Of a DNA stretch of 64,000 nt, positions 20,735 to 29,209 are shown piece after piece. Source of the stretch: Mycobacterium sp. GA-1285. Its GTDB lineage: Bacteria; Actinomycetota; Actinomycetes; Mycobacteriales; Mycobacteriaceae. Under the pieces are notes generated by a model. That model was not told the DNA's origin and ran no database searches. It saw only the letters and a list, made by a program, of their open reading frames with translations. Where the stretch lies: positions 1-64,000 of the forward strand of contig NZ_LQIS01000004.1 of assembly GCF_001499905.1 (NCBI RefSeq), read 5' to 3'. The translations under genes were made by a program, and so were the position numbers. Positions within the stretch are counted from its first letter, which is position 1. The number at the start of each line of letters is the position of its first letter.

Positions 20735-22417
20735 TCAGTCGCAGCAGCCCGGGGAGACGTCCAGCCGACAGGCACACGACGCGCGAACCGGGACGTCGGC
20801 GCGCGCCCGTGCGAGCGTGAGCTGTTGCCCGATGATCTGCGCCTCGGCGTCGCGGCCCAGCCGCTGCAGGCATTCGTGGTAGCCGTGCAGGCTCCATACG
20901 TTGTTCGGGTGCTGGCACGGCCGAGGGAGAGTGGGATCCAGTCCGAGGTCGGCGGCATAAATCGAGGCGGCCTGCTCGACGTGACCCTGTTCGAGTAGCA
21001 GGGCGCCGTAGGCATGGCGGGTCGGCTGCATCCAGCCCCAGGGTTCGTCGTAGGGCAGGGCGTCGTCGAGTTCGACCGCCCGCCGCAGATGGGCAAATGC
21101 TGTGTCGTAACCGCCTGCACGGTAGGCGATCTCACCGTCGAGCATCTCACCGGCGATCGCCAGGATGTCGATCACGGTGTTGTTGAACAGGTATCGGCTC
21201 TCGGGAATGCGGCCGTAGGCGTCGGCGAACGCCTCGCGCTCGGCTCGGGCCTGTTCCAGGTTACCCATGGCGGCGTGCGCGACGCCGCGCCCGTAGTGGA
21301 TCGTCGCGACCGTGCTGCAGTACAGCTGCCGATCACCGGGCAGGGGTTGGGCGATCAGTTCGTCCCAGCGGCCGAACCTCACCATCACATGTGTGCGCAA
21401 CGGCACGAACGCCTCCAGCCAGTCGGCCATCGGCGGAGACTCGATCGCCAGCAGCTCCGGGCTGAGCTGGCCGGCCAGTTCGTCGGCGGCGGCGAACGCG
21501 GAATGTGAATTGCCTTCGAACATCGCCGAATACACGACGAAGTGCAGGTTGTGCGCCCGGTACAGAGAGTAGAAGTTCAGCGGCCCCTCGTGTTCGACGA
21601 ACCGCCGATCCACTTGTATCGCCACCTGATTGGCCACGACCGAGTCGCGGTAGTTGCCGCACAGGACGTCGATGTGGCTCGGCATGTGCCGCAGGTGGCC
21701 GGCGTCAGGCACCAGGCCGCGCAGCAGATCCGCCGCGGACAGCGCATCCTGCGGGGCCGCCGACATCTCCATCGTGTGCACAAAGAGGTGCAGGATGCCC
21801 GGGTGGTCGCGGCCTGCCTCGGTGGCCAGTGCGTCGTCGAGGATTCGTTTGGCCGCCAGCACCCGAGAGCCGGGAGCGGGCTCACCGGTTCTGGTGTCCC
21901 ACAACGCCCATGCCGTCACGTTCACCAACGCGTCGGCGGCGAGGGCCTGCACATCGACGTCGTCGGGATAGGCCTGCGCCAGCGACGCCATGGTGTCGGC
22001 GTAGCGTACGCCACCGGCCGCGAGTGCCTCGGTGTCGTGCGGATCGTCGGTGGGAAATCGAGTCTGCAGCGCTGCGATCAGGCCACGCTCCACCGGCGAC
22101 GCACGATTGCCGGCGGCCAGTTGCAGCTCCATCCTGGCGCGCGCCAGCGACGCCGCCGCGTCGACGGGATCGAAGGCGTCCCAACCCTTGTTGTAGTTCG
22201 GCCCGATCGCGTATGCGATGCCCCAGCGGGCGATCGACGACTCCGGATCCAGTTCGAGCGCCCGCTCGAAGCAGCGGATGGCCTCCTCGTGGTTAAAGGC
22301 GTAGCACCACACCATCCCACGGTCGAACCACACTTGGGCCTGCGCCGACGGTGTGTCGATCGGCCGGTGATACGACCCGAGGTCGTAATAGGTCTCGTCG
22401 CTGAGCGAGATGCTCAT
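20735..22417 (-). CDS. Tetratricopeptide-repeat protein
   Basis: A 560-residue helical-repeat protein. TPR-like units are clear at about 30-60 (AFNHEEAIRCFERALELDPE), then less regular through the middle, and again near 440-530 (AFAHLRRAVELDD, EQAASIYAADLGLDP). The C-terminus is short and cysteine-rich (SCACRLDVSPGCCD), which could bind metal or form disulfides. No signal peptide is seen. TPRs mediate protein contacts; the partner is unknown. It is the first gene of the TPR - deaminase - GH13 run. Confidence 0.8.
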   Translation of the reverse strand: MSISLSDETYYDLGSYHRPIDTPSAQAQVWFDRGMVWCYAFNHEEAIRCFERALELDPESSIARWGIAYAIGPNYNKGWDAFDPVDAAASLARARMELQLAAGNRASPVERGLIAALQTRFPTDDPHDTEALAAGGVRYADTMASLAQAYPDDVDVQALAADALVNVTAWALWDTRTGEPAPGSRVLAAKRILDDALATEAGRDHPGILHLFVHTMEMSAAPQDALSAADLLRGLVPDAGHLRHMPSHIDVLCGNYRDSVVANQVAIQVDRRFVEHEGPLNFYSLYRAHNLHFVVYSAMFEGNSHSAFAAADELAGQLSPELLAIESPPMADWLEAFVPLRTHVMVRFGRWDELIAQPLPGDRQLYCSTVATIHYGRGVAHAAMGNLEQARAEREAFADAYGRIPESRYLFNNTVIDILAIAGEMLDGEIAYRAGGYDTAFAHLRRAVELDDALPYDEPWGWMQPTRHAYGALLLEQGHVEQAASIYAADLGLDPTLPRPCQHPNNVWSLHGYHECLQRLGRDAEAQIIGQQLTLARARADVPVRASCACRLDVSPGCCD

Positions 22418-22595
22418 TCACGGCACGATAATTCACCAGCGCGGCGCTGGCGAGGGCTGCGAGCAGACACGCCGCGAACAGGGCCGAGTCGCCCCGCCGG
22501 CCCTCAGCGCACACCCTTGTACGGTTTCTGGGCTGCGATCCGTACATGGTCGAGCGCTCGCGCCCAGGCACGACGAGCGATTCGACAACCCGCGC

Positions 22596-22609
22596 CGGAA
22601 AGTGTTCTA
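22596..22609 (+). promoter_or_regulatory. Degenerate KstR-like half site before the thioesterase
   Basis: CGGAAAGTGTTCTA keeps the right half (GTTCTA) of the KstR-type operator found elsewhere in this window, but has two mismatches in the defined positions on the left. It ends 8 bases before the GTG at 22618. Weak evidence. Confidence 0.25.
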
Positions 22610-22617
22610 GTGCTTGG

Positions 22618-23244
22618 GTGGCGCAGTTCACCGACATCGGCGATGTGTCGCCAACAGAGATCGACCGGCTGCGCGGCGTCTACGGTCCGCTCGCCGAGTC
22701 GGTCCGACAGTTGATCGACGCCACCATCCGCACCGAGGTGGACGCCGACACGGTCGCGGCGATCCGCGAGCAGATCGACAGCGCGACGGCCGTTCTGCGG
22801 TCACGGCAGATCGACGGACCCTTCGGCGTGCGTTTGACCACCGGCGGCGACCGGCTGCCGTGGGGCAACCCGGTGATCGGGCTGCGCAACCCGATCGCAC
22901 CACCGTTGACCATCGAGCAGGGCGATGACGGAAGCGTGTACACCGACTTCGAACTCGGCGCCGCCTACGAGGGCCCGCCGGGGCACGTGCACGGCGGGAT
23001 CTCGGCACTGATCCTCGACCACGTCCTCGGTGAGGTCGCCGCCAACTCGACAAACCCCCGGTTCACCGGAACCATCACTCTGCGATATCTGCGCCCGACC
23101 CGTCTCGGGCGGCTGCACGCGGAGGCGACAATCACCAGATCCGAGGGCATCAAGTCTTATGCGACGGGCTATCTCGCCGACGACGAGGGTGTGACGGTGG
23201 AAGCCGAGGGCGTGTTCATCGAACCGAAGTGGGCTCGCGGATAG
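22618..23244 (+). CDS. PaaI-family hotdog thioesterase
   Basis: A 208-residue hotdog-fold acyl-CoA thioesterase. The conserved active-site segment is PPGHVHGGISALILDHVLG, followed by TGTITLRYLRPTRLG on the long beta strand. An alpha-helical N-terminal extension of about 90 residues precedes the hotdog core. GTG 22618 is taken because translation from further upstream runs through unlikely sequence. The last 29 bases overlap the convergent FUSC gene. Confidence 0.82.
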   Translation: MAQFTDIGDVSPTEIDRLRGVYGPLAESVRQLIDATIRTEVDADTVAAIREQIDSATAVLRSRQIDGPFGVRLTTGGDRLPWGNPVIGLRNPIAPPLTIEQGDDGSVYTDFELGAAYEGPPGHVHGGISALILDHVLGEVAANSTNPRFTGTITLRYLRPTRLGRLHAEATITRSEGIKSYATGYLADDEGVTVEAEGVFIEPKWARG

Positions 23245-25204
23245 CGGCGATGCCCGCCAAGCTGCGAGTGATGACACCGATCTCGGCCACCAGTACCCGG
23301 GCGGCGCCGTCGTCACCGGAGAGTCCCTCGGCCTTCTCCCGTACCTGCTGATTGGCCGCGGTCAACGCCGCGATGTCGACGGTCCACGGTGTTCCCGGGT
23401 TCGGCGGTGCGCCTCTCAGCGCATCGACGAAATCGTCGACGGCGGCGATGAAATCGGGAGTCAGCGTCGCCGGCGGCCGATTCGGCAGATTGGCCTCCAG
23501 CGCGGTGCACGAAATGGTGACGGCGTTGAGCGCGGTGCGGTATGAACGCAACCACCGGCGCAGCTCGCGGGATTCCATCCGGGTGGCGCCCGACGCGGCT
23601 TCGAATCCGGCGCGGGCGCGGTACGCGTGTTGCCACGCCGAGGACACGGCGTCGGCCGGATGCTCGAGGGGATGGACATAAGCCCTGACGACCGTTGCGG
23701 CATAGTCGATCTCGGTCTTGAGTAGTTCTCCGGCGCGGTGATGCAGCCGGGTCAGCGCGTGGTCGGGTAACGCGACGTGTGCCACGACCGCGAGTCCGCC
23801 TCCGACGACGATCGAGAACAACCGGTCCTCGAGTGTTGCACCGGAGGTGGCGGCATCGGTCTCGAGAAGGAACACGACCGAAGCAGCGACGGCCGCGCTG
23901 ATGGCGATGTATCCCGTCCTGGTGGCGGCATACGTCGCCGCTAGGCCCAGCGTGGCAAGTGCGGCGGCGATCAGACCCGTGGGCTGAGCCAGCATCACGA
24001 TCAGCGACGCGACGACGACCCCGGCCGCGATGCCCGCGAGCCGACCGACGCAACGTGTATAGGTGTGAGCGGTCTCCGGACGTAACACCATGAGCACCGT
24101 CAGAGCGATCCAGTGGCCGTGCGCGACGGGGGCGAATCGGTCCGCGCACGCGGCGACCGCGACCGCCGCAGACAGCCGGATGGCGTGGCGGAAGAGCGGC
24201 GACGCCAAGCTCATGTGGGAACGTACAGAGGCCAGGCCCCCACGCGCGGGGCTGATCAAATCGGGCCGATACAGATCGGGAAACCGCAGCTCCGCCGCTT
24301 CGTGAAGTTGTTGGCAAAGCCGTTGGACATCAGGGGTTCCCGGCTCGTCCAGTGCGGCCACCGCGGCATCCAGCCGAACCAGACCGTGCTCGGCGTTACG
24401 CCGCGCGACGTGGGTGTGGTCGGCGATTGCGTCGAGCACTTCGGCCGCGGCCGCCAACACACGGGAGACATCGTCGCGCTCGCCCGCCGGGGTGCCTCGC
24501 AGCATGAGCAGTGTTGCCATGATCCGTTCGGGTAACCGGTGCCCACCGCGGTACGCCTCGGGTCGCCGTCCTGCCTGGGTGTCGATGAACGCATCACGCA
24601 GCGACGGCTTCAGCGTCGCACCGGCCGGCGTCTCCCCGTCCTGGGCGAGTTGACGGGCATCCGTGGCCAGCGCCCCGTATGCGTCGGCGAGCGCCTCGCG
24701 TTGAGTGCGCCACCGCTGCGGCGGCCAGATCGCGATCAGCCCCGCCTGCAGGGCACCGGCGCCGATCGTCAGTGCGGTGGGGACGAGCACCGACGACGCC
24801 GACGGAGAAAGCGGCGGCGCGATCGCGAACAGGGCGCCTCCCGCCGCGGCCACCAGGCCGACGTTATTGCCGACGGCCCACTGCAGGCCGGCTGCGAAGC
24901 ACCAGAGCGCCAGCGCCACGATGAACACGACGTCGAACGCGGAGAGCAAGGATCCGAGGAAGACGGCCATGCCCATTTCGACGGCGACGACCAGCACTCG
25001 GGCGATCCGTCCGCCCGGACTGTCCTGCAAGGCGACAGCGCCGGCGACGGCCCCCGCGCCGGCGACCCAGACAGCGGTCGTTCCCGAGTCCCACAGCAGC
25101 GTGATCGCGGCGACGGCGAACACGCCGAGGAGGCTTCTGGCCACCGCCCACGGTTCGGGCATGGCCGGCCGTAGGGCGTCGATGACCCTGCTGCGGGTGC
25201 TCAC
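23216..25204 (-). CDS. FUSC-family inner-membrane transporter-like protein
   Basis: A 662-residue membrane protein with two hydrophobic blocks (about 25-160 and 365-480, roughly five to six helices each), separated and followed by helical soluble domains. This is the FUSC/aromatic-acid-exporter layout (YccS/AaeB-like), for example HWIALTVLMVLRPETAHTY at the second block. Such proteins are thought to export aromatic or other small acids; the substrate here is unknown. GTG 25204 is used; GTG 25228 would add eight residues. Confidence 0.8.
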   Translation of the reverse strand: MSTRSRVIDALRPAMPEPWAVARSLLGVFAVAAITLLWDSGTTAVWVAGAGAVAGAVALQDSPGGRIARVLVVAVEMGMAVFLGSLLSAFDVVFIVALALWCFAAGLQWAVGNNVGLVAAAGGALFAIAPPLSPSASSVLVPTALTIGAGALQAGLIAIWPPQRWRTQREALADAYGALATDARQLAQDGETPAGATLKPSLRDAFIDTQAGRRPEAYRGGHRLPERIMATLLMLRGTPAGERDDVSRVLAAAAEVLDAIADHTHVARRNAEHGLVRLDAAVAALDEPGTPDVQRLCQQLHEAAELRFPDLYRPDLISPARGGLASVRSHMSLASPLFRHAIRLSAAVAVAACADRFAPVAHGHWIALTVLMVLRPETAHTYTRCVGRLAGIAAGVVVASLIVMLAQPTGLIAAALATLGLAATYAATRTGYIAISAAVAASVVFLLETDAATSGATLEDRLFSIVVGGGLAVVAHVALPDHALTRLHHRAGELLKTEIDYAATVVRAYVHPLEHPADAVSSAWQHAYRARAGFEAASGATRMESRELRRWLRSYRTALNAVTISCTALEANLPNRPPATLTPDFIAAVDDFVDALRGAPPNPGTPWTVDIAALTAANQQVREKAEGLSGDDGAARVLVAEIGVITRSLAGIAAIREPTSVR

Positions 25205-25517
25205 GTTCCCATTCTGACGCTTGTGCACGCCATCGCCTGCACATCGCGCGCGTCAAATTCGGTGATGTTGCGCGGATGCGAGCGCAACCGCCGCGCAGCC
25301 AGACGCCGCGGCCTCAAACATGATGTGCCACAGCGCAAGCCCGGCATCTCCGGAGCGGATCGAAGCCCTCGTTCCGATTCCCCTGCGACGGCCCGGGTTC
25401 GGCGTTAGAGTCAGCCGACGGCGTCGGGTAGCAGCATCGGAGGTCGTCTGACCAGAACTACCGGGCCGGACCGCGCACGACGACGGTGGCTCGGCAAGGT
25501 CGACGAAGGGAATCGTC
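25205..25517. other. Intergenic region between divergent FUSC and scn-type genes
   Basis: No supported gene. It must hold the promoters of both divergent units. A GAAGGGA ribosome site sits just before ATG 25518. I saw no cobalamin riboswitch, no strong hairpin and no clear operator. Confidence 0.6.
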
Positions 25518-26354
25518 ATGAGCACGGCGGCCGAGCGAGCAGCTCAACTCGACTTGGTGGCCCGGTTGAAGTCGGCCTATCCCGAACTACCGGATGCCCC
25601 GACACCGGATCTCCTCGACCACGACCGGATCACCGCATATCTCAAACCCGTCCACGACGTCGGCGGGGAACCGGATGCGCCGATCAAGTACGAGAACAAG
25701 CAGTACGAGCTCTGGGAGCACATGACGTATGTGATCTGCGAAGTGCTCGCCTGGCGCGGAATCTGGCTCTCCGAGGAACGCCGACGCATCGGCAACGTCG
25801 ATGTGGGGAGGGCCCAATATCTGGGGCTGCCGTACTACGGCCGCTGGCTGTTGGCCGTCGCGCGCGTGCTTGTCGAGAAGCACCACATCGGCCTGACCGA
25901 ATTGAGTGAGCGGATGGCCGAGGTCAAGGCGCGCTACGAGGATGGGCTGGCCGGCAAGAGACTGGAAGCCGAGCCGAAGTTCGAAGGCGACGGGGCAGAC
26001 GTCAAGCGCAACGCCCACCACAAGCACGCGGTGGGCAAAGGCGATCCGCAGGTCTATGCCGGGCAGGCCGGAGAACCCAAGTTCAAGGTCGGCGACGCGG
26101 TGGTGGTGCGGGAACTTCCGGTGATCTTCTACACACGCACTCCCGAGTACGTGCGCGGAGCACGCGGCGAGATCGCGACCGTCGCCTACGAAAGCCCGGC
26201 GGCCGAGGATGAGACATGGGACCGCCCGGCGAAGCCGGAGTGGTTCTACGTCGTGCGGTTCAACATGTCGCAGCTGTGGCACGGCTACACCGGCACCGGC
26301 GACGACGTCATACAGACCGAGATCCCCGAGCACTGGCTGGAGGCCGTCTCATGA
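25518..26354 (+). CDS. Thiocyanate hydrolase/nitrile hydratase beta-type subunit (fused ScnB+ScnA-like)
   Basis: 278 residues. The N-terminal half (about 40-145: VHDVGGEPDAP, ELWEHMTYVICEVLAWRGIW, YYGRWLLAVARVLVEK) is a nitrile-hydratase beta N-domain. The C-terminal half (about 170-278: KFKVGDAVVVRELP, FYTRTPEYVRGARGEI, YESPAAEDE, EIPEHWLE) is the SH3-like beta C-domain. As I recall them, the second half closely matches ScnA of Thiobacillus thioparus thiocyanate hydrolase, where the halves are separate ScnB and ScnA chains. Here they are one polypeptide. It pairs with the metal-binding subunit encoded next (ATGA overlap). Confidence 0.82.
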   Translation: MSTAAERAAQLDLVARLKSAYPELPDAPTPDLLDHDRITAYLKPVHDVGGEPDAPIKYENKQYELWEHMTYVICEVLAWRGIWLSEERRRIGNVDVGRAQYLGLPYYGRWLLAVARVLVEKHHIGLTELSERMAEVKARYEDGLAGKRLEAEPKFEGDGADVKRNAHHKHAVGKGDPQVYAGQAGEPKFKVGDAVVVRELPVIFYTRTPEYVRGARGEIATVAYESPAAEDETWDRPAKPEWFYVVRFNMSQLWHGYTGTGDDVIQTEIPEHWLEAVS

Positions 26355-27064
26355 CAGACCACGATCACGAACACGAACACGATCGCACGGTCGCGCCGAT
26401 GGTCGACGAGATCACCGATTTCGAGGTACTCGAGATCGCGTTGCGCGAACTGTGCATCGAGAAGGGCATCTTCACCGCCGAGGAGCATCGGCGCTTCACC
26501 GAGTTCGCCGAACAGATCGGGCCGACTCCCGCCGCCACGCTGGTCGCCAGGGCGTGGCTGAATCCCGAGTTCAAAGAACTCGCGCTGGCCGAACCCATGA
26601 CCGCCAGCAAAGAGGCCGGGGTCGACTGGATGGAGCCGACCGGGTTCGGAACACCCAGCGACTTCACGGCTTTCGAGATCCTCGCGGACACACCGACGGT
26701 GCACAACGTGATTGTGTGCGCGTTGTGCTCCTGCTACCCGAGGCCGATCCTGGGCAATTCGCCGGAGTGGTACCGCACGCCCAACTACCGCAGGCGGATG
26801 GTGCGGTGGCCGCGTCAGGTGCTGGCGGAGTTCGGCTTGTATCTACCCGACGAGGTGACCGTTCGCGTGCAGGATTCCAACCAGAAGCACCGCTTCATGG
26901 TGATGCCCATGCGCCCCGAAGGCACCGAGGACTGGACCGAGCAGCAACTCGCCGAAATCGTCACGCGCGACTGTCTCATCGGTGTCGCTTTACCCAAACC
27001 GGGCGTCACCACCAACGTCATCACCGACACCCGTCCGGCCGTTCACCCCGCTTCCGAAGCATGA
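26351..27064 (+). CDS. scnC: Thiocyanate hydrolase gamma / cobalt nitrile hydratase alpha-type subunit
   Basis: 237 residues. The metal claw is CALCSC (Cys123, Cys126, Ser127, Cys128); two of these cysteines are normally oxidised to sulfinic/sulfenic acid around low-spin Co(III). Flanking YPRPILGNSPEWYRTPNYRR and IVTRDCLIGVALPKPG resemble ScnC more than ordinary nitrile hydratases. The predicted reaction is thiocyanate + water to carbonyl sulfide + ammonia; nitrile hydration is the alternative. The N-terminus MTDHDHEHEHDR is His/Asp/Glu-rich, a likely metal-capture tail as in ScnC. Claw residue 124 is Ala, where Thr or Ser is usual. Confidence 0.85.
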   Translation: MTDHDHEHEHDRTVAPMVDEITDFEVLEIALRELCIEKGIFTAEEHRRFTEFAEQIGPTPAATLVARAWLNPEFKELALAEPMTASKEAGVDWMEPTGFGTPSDFTAFEILADTPTVHNVIVCALCSCYPRPILGNSPEWYRTPNYRRRMVRWPRQVLAEFGLYLPDEVTVRVQDSNQKHRFMVMPMRPEGTEDWTEQQLAEIVTRDCLIGVALPKPGVTTNVITDTRPAVHPASEA

Positions 27065-27429
27065 GCGCCACACCGGATCCCGGGATCGAACAGACCACCA
27101 TCACCCCGCTCGAAGAGATCGTCGAGCGCAACCAGGTCTGGCCCCGGATGGCGGCGAAGTACGGGGTGGAAAACCCTGTGCCGCCGTGGAAGACGAGCCT
27201 GGACGGGATGTGCGACGCCCTCGACCGGGCGGCATGCGATGCCGACATCCCGGACTTCCAGGCACGCCGCGACGAAGAGGACGCGTTGACGGCGACGCGC
27301 TACGCCCAGTTGCCCTATCCCGAGAGCCAACTGGTGTCGCTGGCGCACTCGCTGGTGGCTCGGGGCGTCATCGACGAAAACGAGTTGAGGCAGCGACTGG
27401 CCCGCGTCCGCGAGCGGTTGGAAGCCTGA
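27061..27429 (+). CDS. Nitrile-hydratase-type activator / P15K-like cobalt chaperone
   Basis: 122 residues related to the N-terminal domain of nitrile hydratase beta: VPPWKTSLDGMCDALDRAAC, then LPYPESQLVSLAHSLVARGVIDENELRQRL. Small beta-N-like proteins next to these operons (P14K, NhlE, P15K) load cobalt and help oxidise the claw cysteines. P15K is the thiocyanate hydrolase activator. The ATG overlaps the scnC-like stop (ATGA), as expected for a maturation partner. It could instead be a structural subunit; sequence alone does not decide. Confidence 0.7.
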   Translation: MSATPDPGIEQTTITPLEEIVERNQVWPRMAAKYGVENPVPPWKTSLDGMCDALDRAACDADIPDFQARRDEEDALTATRYAQLPYPESQLVSLAHSLVARGVIDENELRQRLARVRERLEA

Positions 27430-27455
27430 GCGCCGCGACGCGTTAAGTTCGCCTC

Positions 27456-28211
27456 GTGGAGAAAGTCGTCATCACCCTGCGCGGCGCCGACATCGACGAC
27501 GCGTGGTGTGCGCGCCTGCACGAACAGGTCGTCCCGAATCTGCTGGACCTCGGCGTTCCGGGTTTGACGGTGAACGTGCGCGACGACGCGGTCCGCGACT
27601 CGTTGATGACCTTGACGACGTTGGACCCGCCCGTGGTCGGCTTCGTCAGCCTGTGGACACAGCAGTCCTACGGCGATCAGGTCGCCGCCGTCCTGGCGCG
27701 ACTCCGCCAGGAGGCCGACGAGGCGGCCGCCTACCTCGTCACCGAATCGGTCCCCTTGGCTCCGCCGGAAACCGCGCCGGGGGAGCGGACCGAGGGATTC
27801 GCCAACATCGCGCTGCTGCGCAGACCCGCCGACCTGGACGAGTCGACCTGGTTGACCCGCTGGGACATCGACCACACGCCCGTGGCCATCGAGACGCAGT
27901 CGACGTTCGGCTATACGCAGAACGCCGTGGTGCGGGCTCTCACACCGGGCGCACCGCCGGTCTCGGCGATCGTCGAGGAACTGTTCCCCTCCGCCGCGCT
28001 GTCCGACCTGCACGCCTTCTTCGGCGCGGCCGACGACGACGATCTGCGCAGGCGCATGGAGCGGATGGTGGCCAGCACGTCGGCGTTCGGCGCGAATCGC
28101 GACATCGACACGGTTCCGACCAGTCGCTACGTGTACCGGACGCCGTTCATCAATGGCTCTGCGTCGCACCGCGGTGCTCATCGCACCCACCCGGTCTACG
28201 GCAACGGGTAA
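27456..28211 (+). CDS. EthD-like (dimeric ferredoxin-fold) protein
   Basis: A 251-residue protein that looks like two ferredoxin-like alpha/beta repeats, with FVSLWTQQSYGDQVAAVL in the first and LDESTWLTRWDIDHTPVAIETQ in the second. The latter matches EthD/stress-response dimeric barrel patterns (W..H.P.A). GTG 27456 lies 26 bases after the scn-type cluster, so cotranscription is likely. Function is unknown; such proteins often assist oxygenases or polyketide-like chemistry. Confidence 0.65.
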   Translation: MEKVVITLRGADIDDAWCARLHEQVVPNLLDLGVPGLTVNVRDDAVRDSLMTLTTLDPPVVGFVSLWTQQSYGDQVAAVLARLRQEADEAAAYLVTESVPLAPPETAPGERTEGFANIALLRRPADLDESTWLTRWDIDHTPVAIETQSTFGYTQNAVVRALTPGAPPVSAIVEELFPSAALSDLHAFFGAADDDDLRRRMERMVASTSAFGANRDIDTVPTSRYVYRTPFINGSASHRGAHRTHPVYGNG

Positions 28212-28227
28212 CGCATAATCTGCTGCG

Positions 28228-28995
28228 GTGGCTGAAACGACTCTGCGGATCGCCGATGACAACCGCATCCGCACCCTCACCCTGAACCGGCCCGACGTGC
28301 TCAACGCGTTCAACGAGGAGATGTACCTCGCGACCGCGACCGCACTGACGGACGCGGCCGCCGACGACGAGGTCGCGGTCGTCTTACTGACCGGCGAGGG
28401 TCGCGCCTTCAGCGCCGGCAACGATCTCCACGAGATGCACAGGCGCATAACCGATCCCGCGTTCAACGAACAGGGCAGCCACTTCACCGCGATGATCGAC
28501 GCGCTAGCCGACTTCCCGAAACCGTTGATCTGCGCCGTCAACGGCGTCGGTGTCGGCATCGGAGCAACGATTCTGGGCTACGCCGATCTGGTCTTCATGT
28601 CGGCCGACGCGCGGCTCAAGACCCCGTTCACCAGCCTCGGTGTGGCTCCCGAGGCGGCATCGTCGTATCTGTTGCCGCGGCTGATCGGCAGGCAGAACGC
28701 CGCATGGCTGTTGATGTCGTCGGAGTGGGTGGACGCGGCCGAGGCGCATCGGATGGGTCTGGCCTGGAAGGTCTGCCCACCCGAGGAGTTGTTGGCGGAG
28801 GCCCGGCGGCACGCCGAACTTCTCGCCTCGCGGCCCGTCGCGAGCCTCATGGCCGTCAAGCAGACGATGACGGCACCGACCCGCGAGGGGATCATCGCCG
28901 CGACGGCACGGGAGAACGAGCATTTCGCGGTGTTGATGGGCGCAGCGGCCAACGCAAGTGCGCTGGCCGACTTCACCGGTAAGCGCGGGGAGTGA
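28228..28995 (+). CDS. Enoyl-CoA hydratase/isomerase (crotonase) family
   Basis: A 255-residue crotonase. The oxyanion-hole loops are FSAGNDLHEM and NGVGVGIGATI. The active-site region PFTSLGVAPEAASS carries the PE(A/G)xSS pattern typical of delta3-delta2-enoyl-CoA isomerases (PECI type), so isomerisation is at least as likely as hydration. GTG 28228 is 17 bases after the EthD-like gene. Its end overlaps the convergent bfd gene by 23 bases. It acts in fatty-acid or side-chain beta-oxidation. Confidence 0.9.
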   Translation: MAETTLRIADDNRIRTLTLNRPDVLNAFNEEMYLATATALTDAAADDEVAVVLLTGEGRAFSAGNDLHEMHRRITDPAFNEQGSHFTAMIDALADFPKPLICAVNGVGVGIGATILGYADLVFMSADARLKTPFTSLGVAPEAASSYLLPRLIGRQNAAWLLMSSEWVDAAEAHRMGLAWKVCPPEELLAEARRHAELLASRPVASLMAVKQTMTAPTREGIIAATARENEHFAVLMGAAANASALADFTGKRGE

Positions 28996-29200
28996 CGCGG
29001 CTCTGGTGGTTCACAACATTGGGCGTCGCGCCGTCGGCCTCGCAGTGCGCCGCGATGATCGCTCGCAGGGTGCGTCGGCATCGCCCGCAGTCGCCGCCGG
29101 CGCCGCAGGCGTCGGCGATCTGCTTGGAGGTCCGCGCCCCGTTGGCCACGCATTCGGTCACATCGTGACTGGTGATCCCCATACACAAGCAGACAAACAC
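28973..29200 (-). CDS. bfd: Bacterioferritin-associated ferredoxin
   Basis: 75 residues with the [2Fe-2S] ligands Cys4, Cys6 (VCLC), Cys38 and Cys41 (DCGRC) and the BFD-like helix-turn-helix fold (SKQIADACGAGGDCGRCRRTL). In Pseudomonas, Bfd docks on bacterioferritin and reduces the core to release iron. Its placement near bfrA supports the same role. It lies 9 bases after the unknown gene ending at 29210, so the two probably share an mRNA starting in the iron-box region. Confidence 0.9.
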   Translation of the reverse strand: MFVCLCMGITSHDVTECVANGARTSKQIADACGAGGDCGRCRRTLRAIIAAHCEADGATPNVVNHQSRVTPRAYR

Positions 29201-29209
29201 GGCGCCCCC

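Noticed and set aside
25205..25517. Cobalamin or other riboswitch controlling the cobalt enzyme
   Set aside because: No B12-box or long conserved stem arrangement could be seen.
25253..25525. 90-codon minus-strand frame in the gap before the scn-type operon
   Set aside because: It overlaps the scn ribosome site, has no own ribosome site and no recognisable pattern.
25518..27429. Classic nitrile hydratase with amidase pathway
   Set aside because: No amidase or aldoxime dehydratase nearby, and motifs fit thiocyanate hydrolase better; kept only as an alternative.
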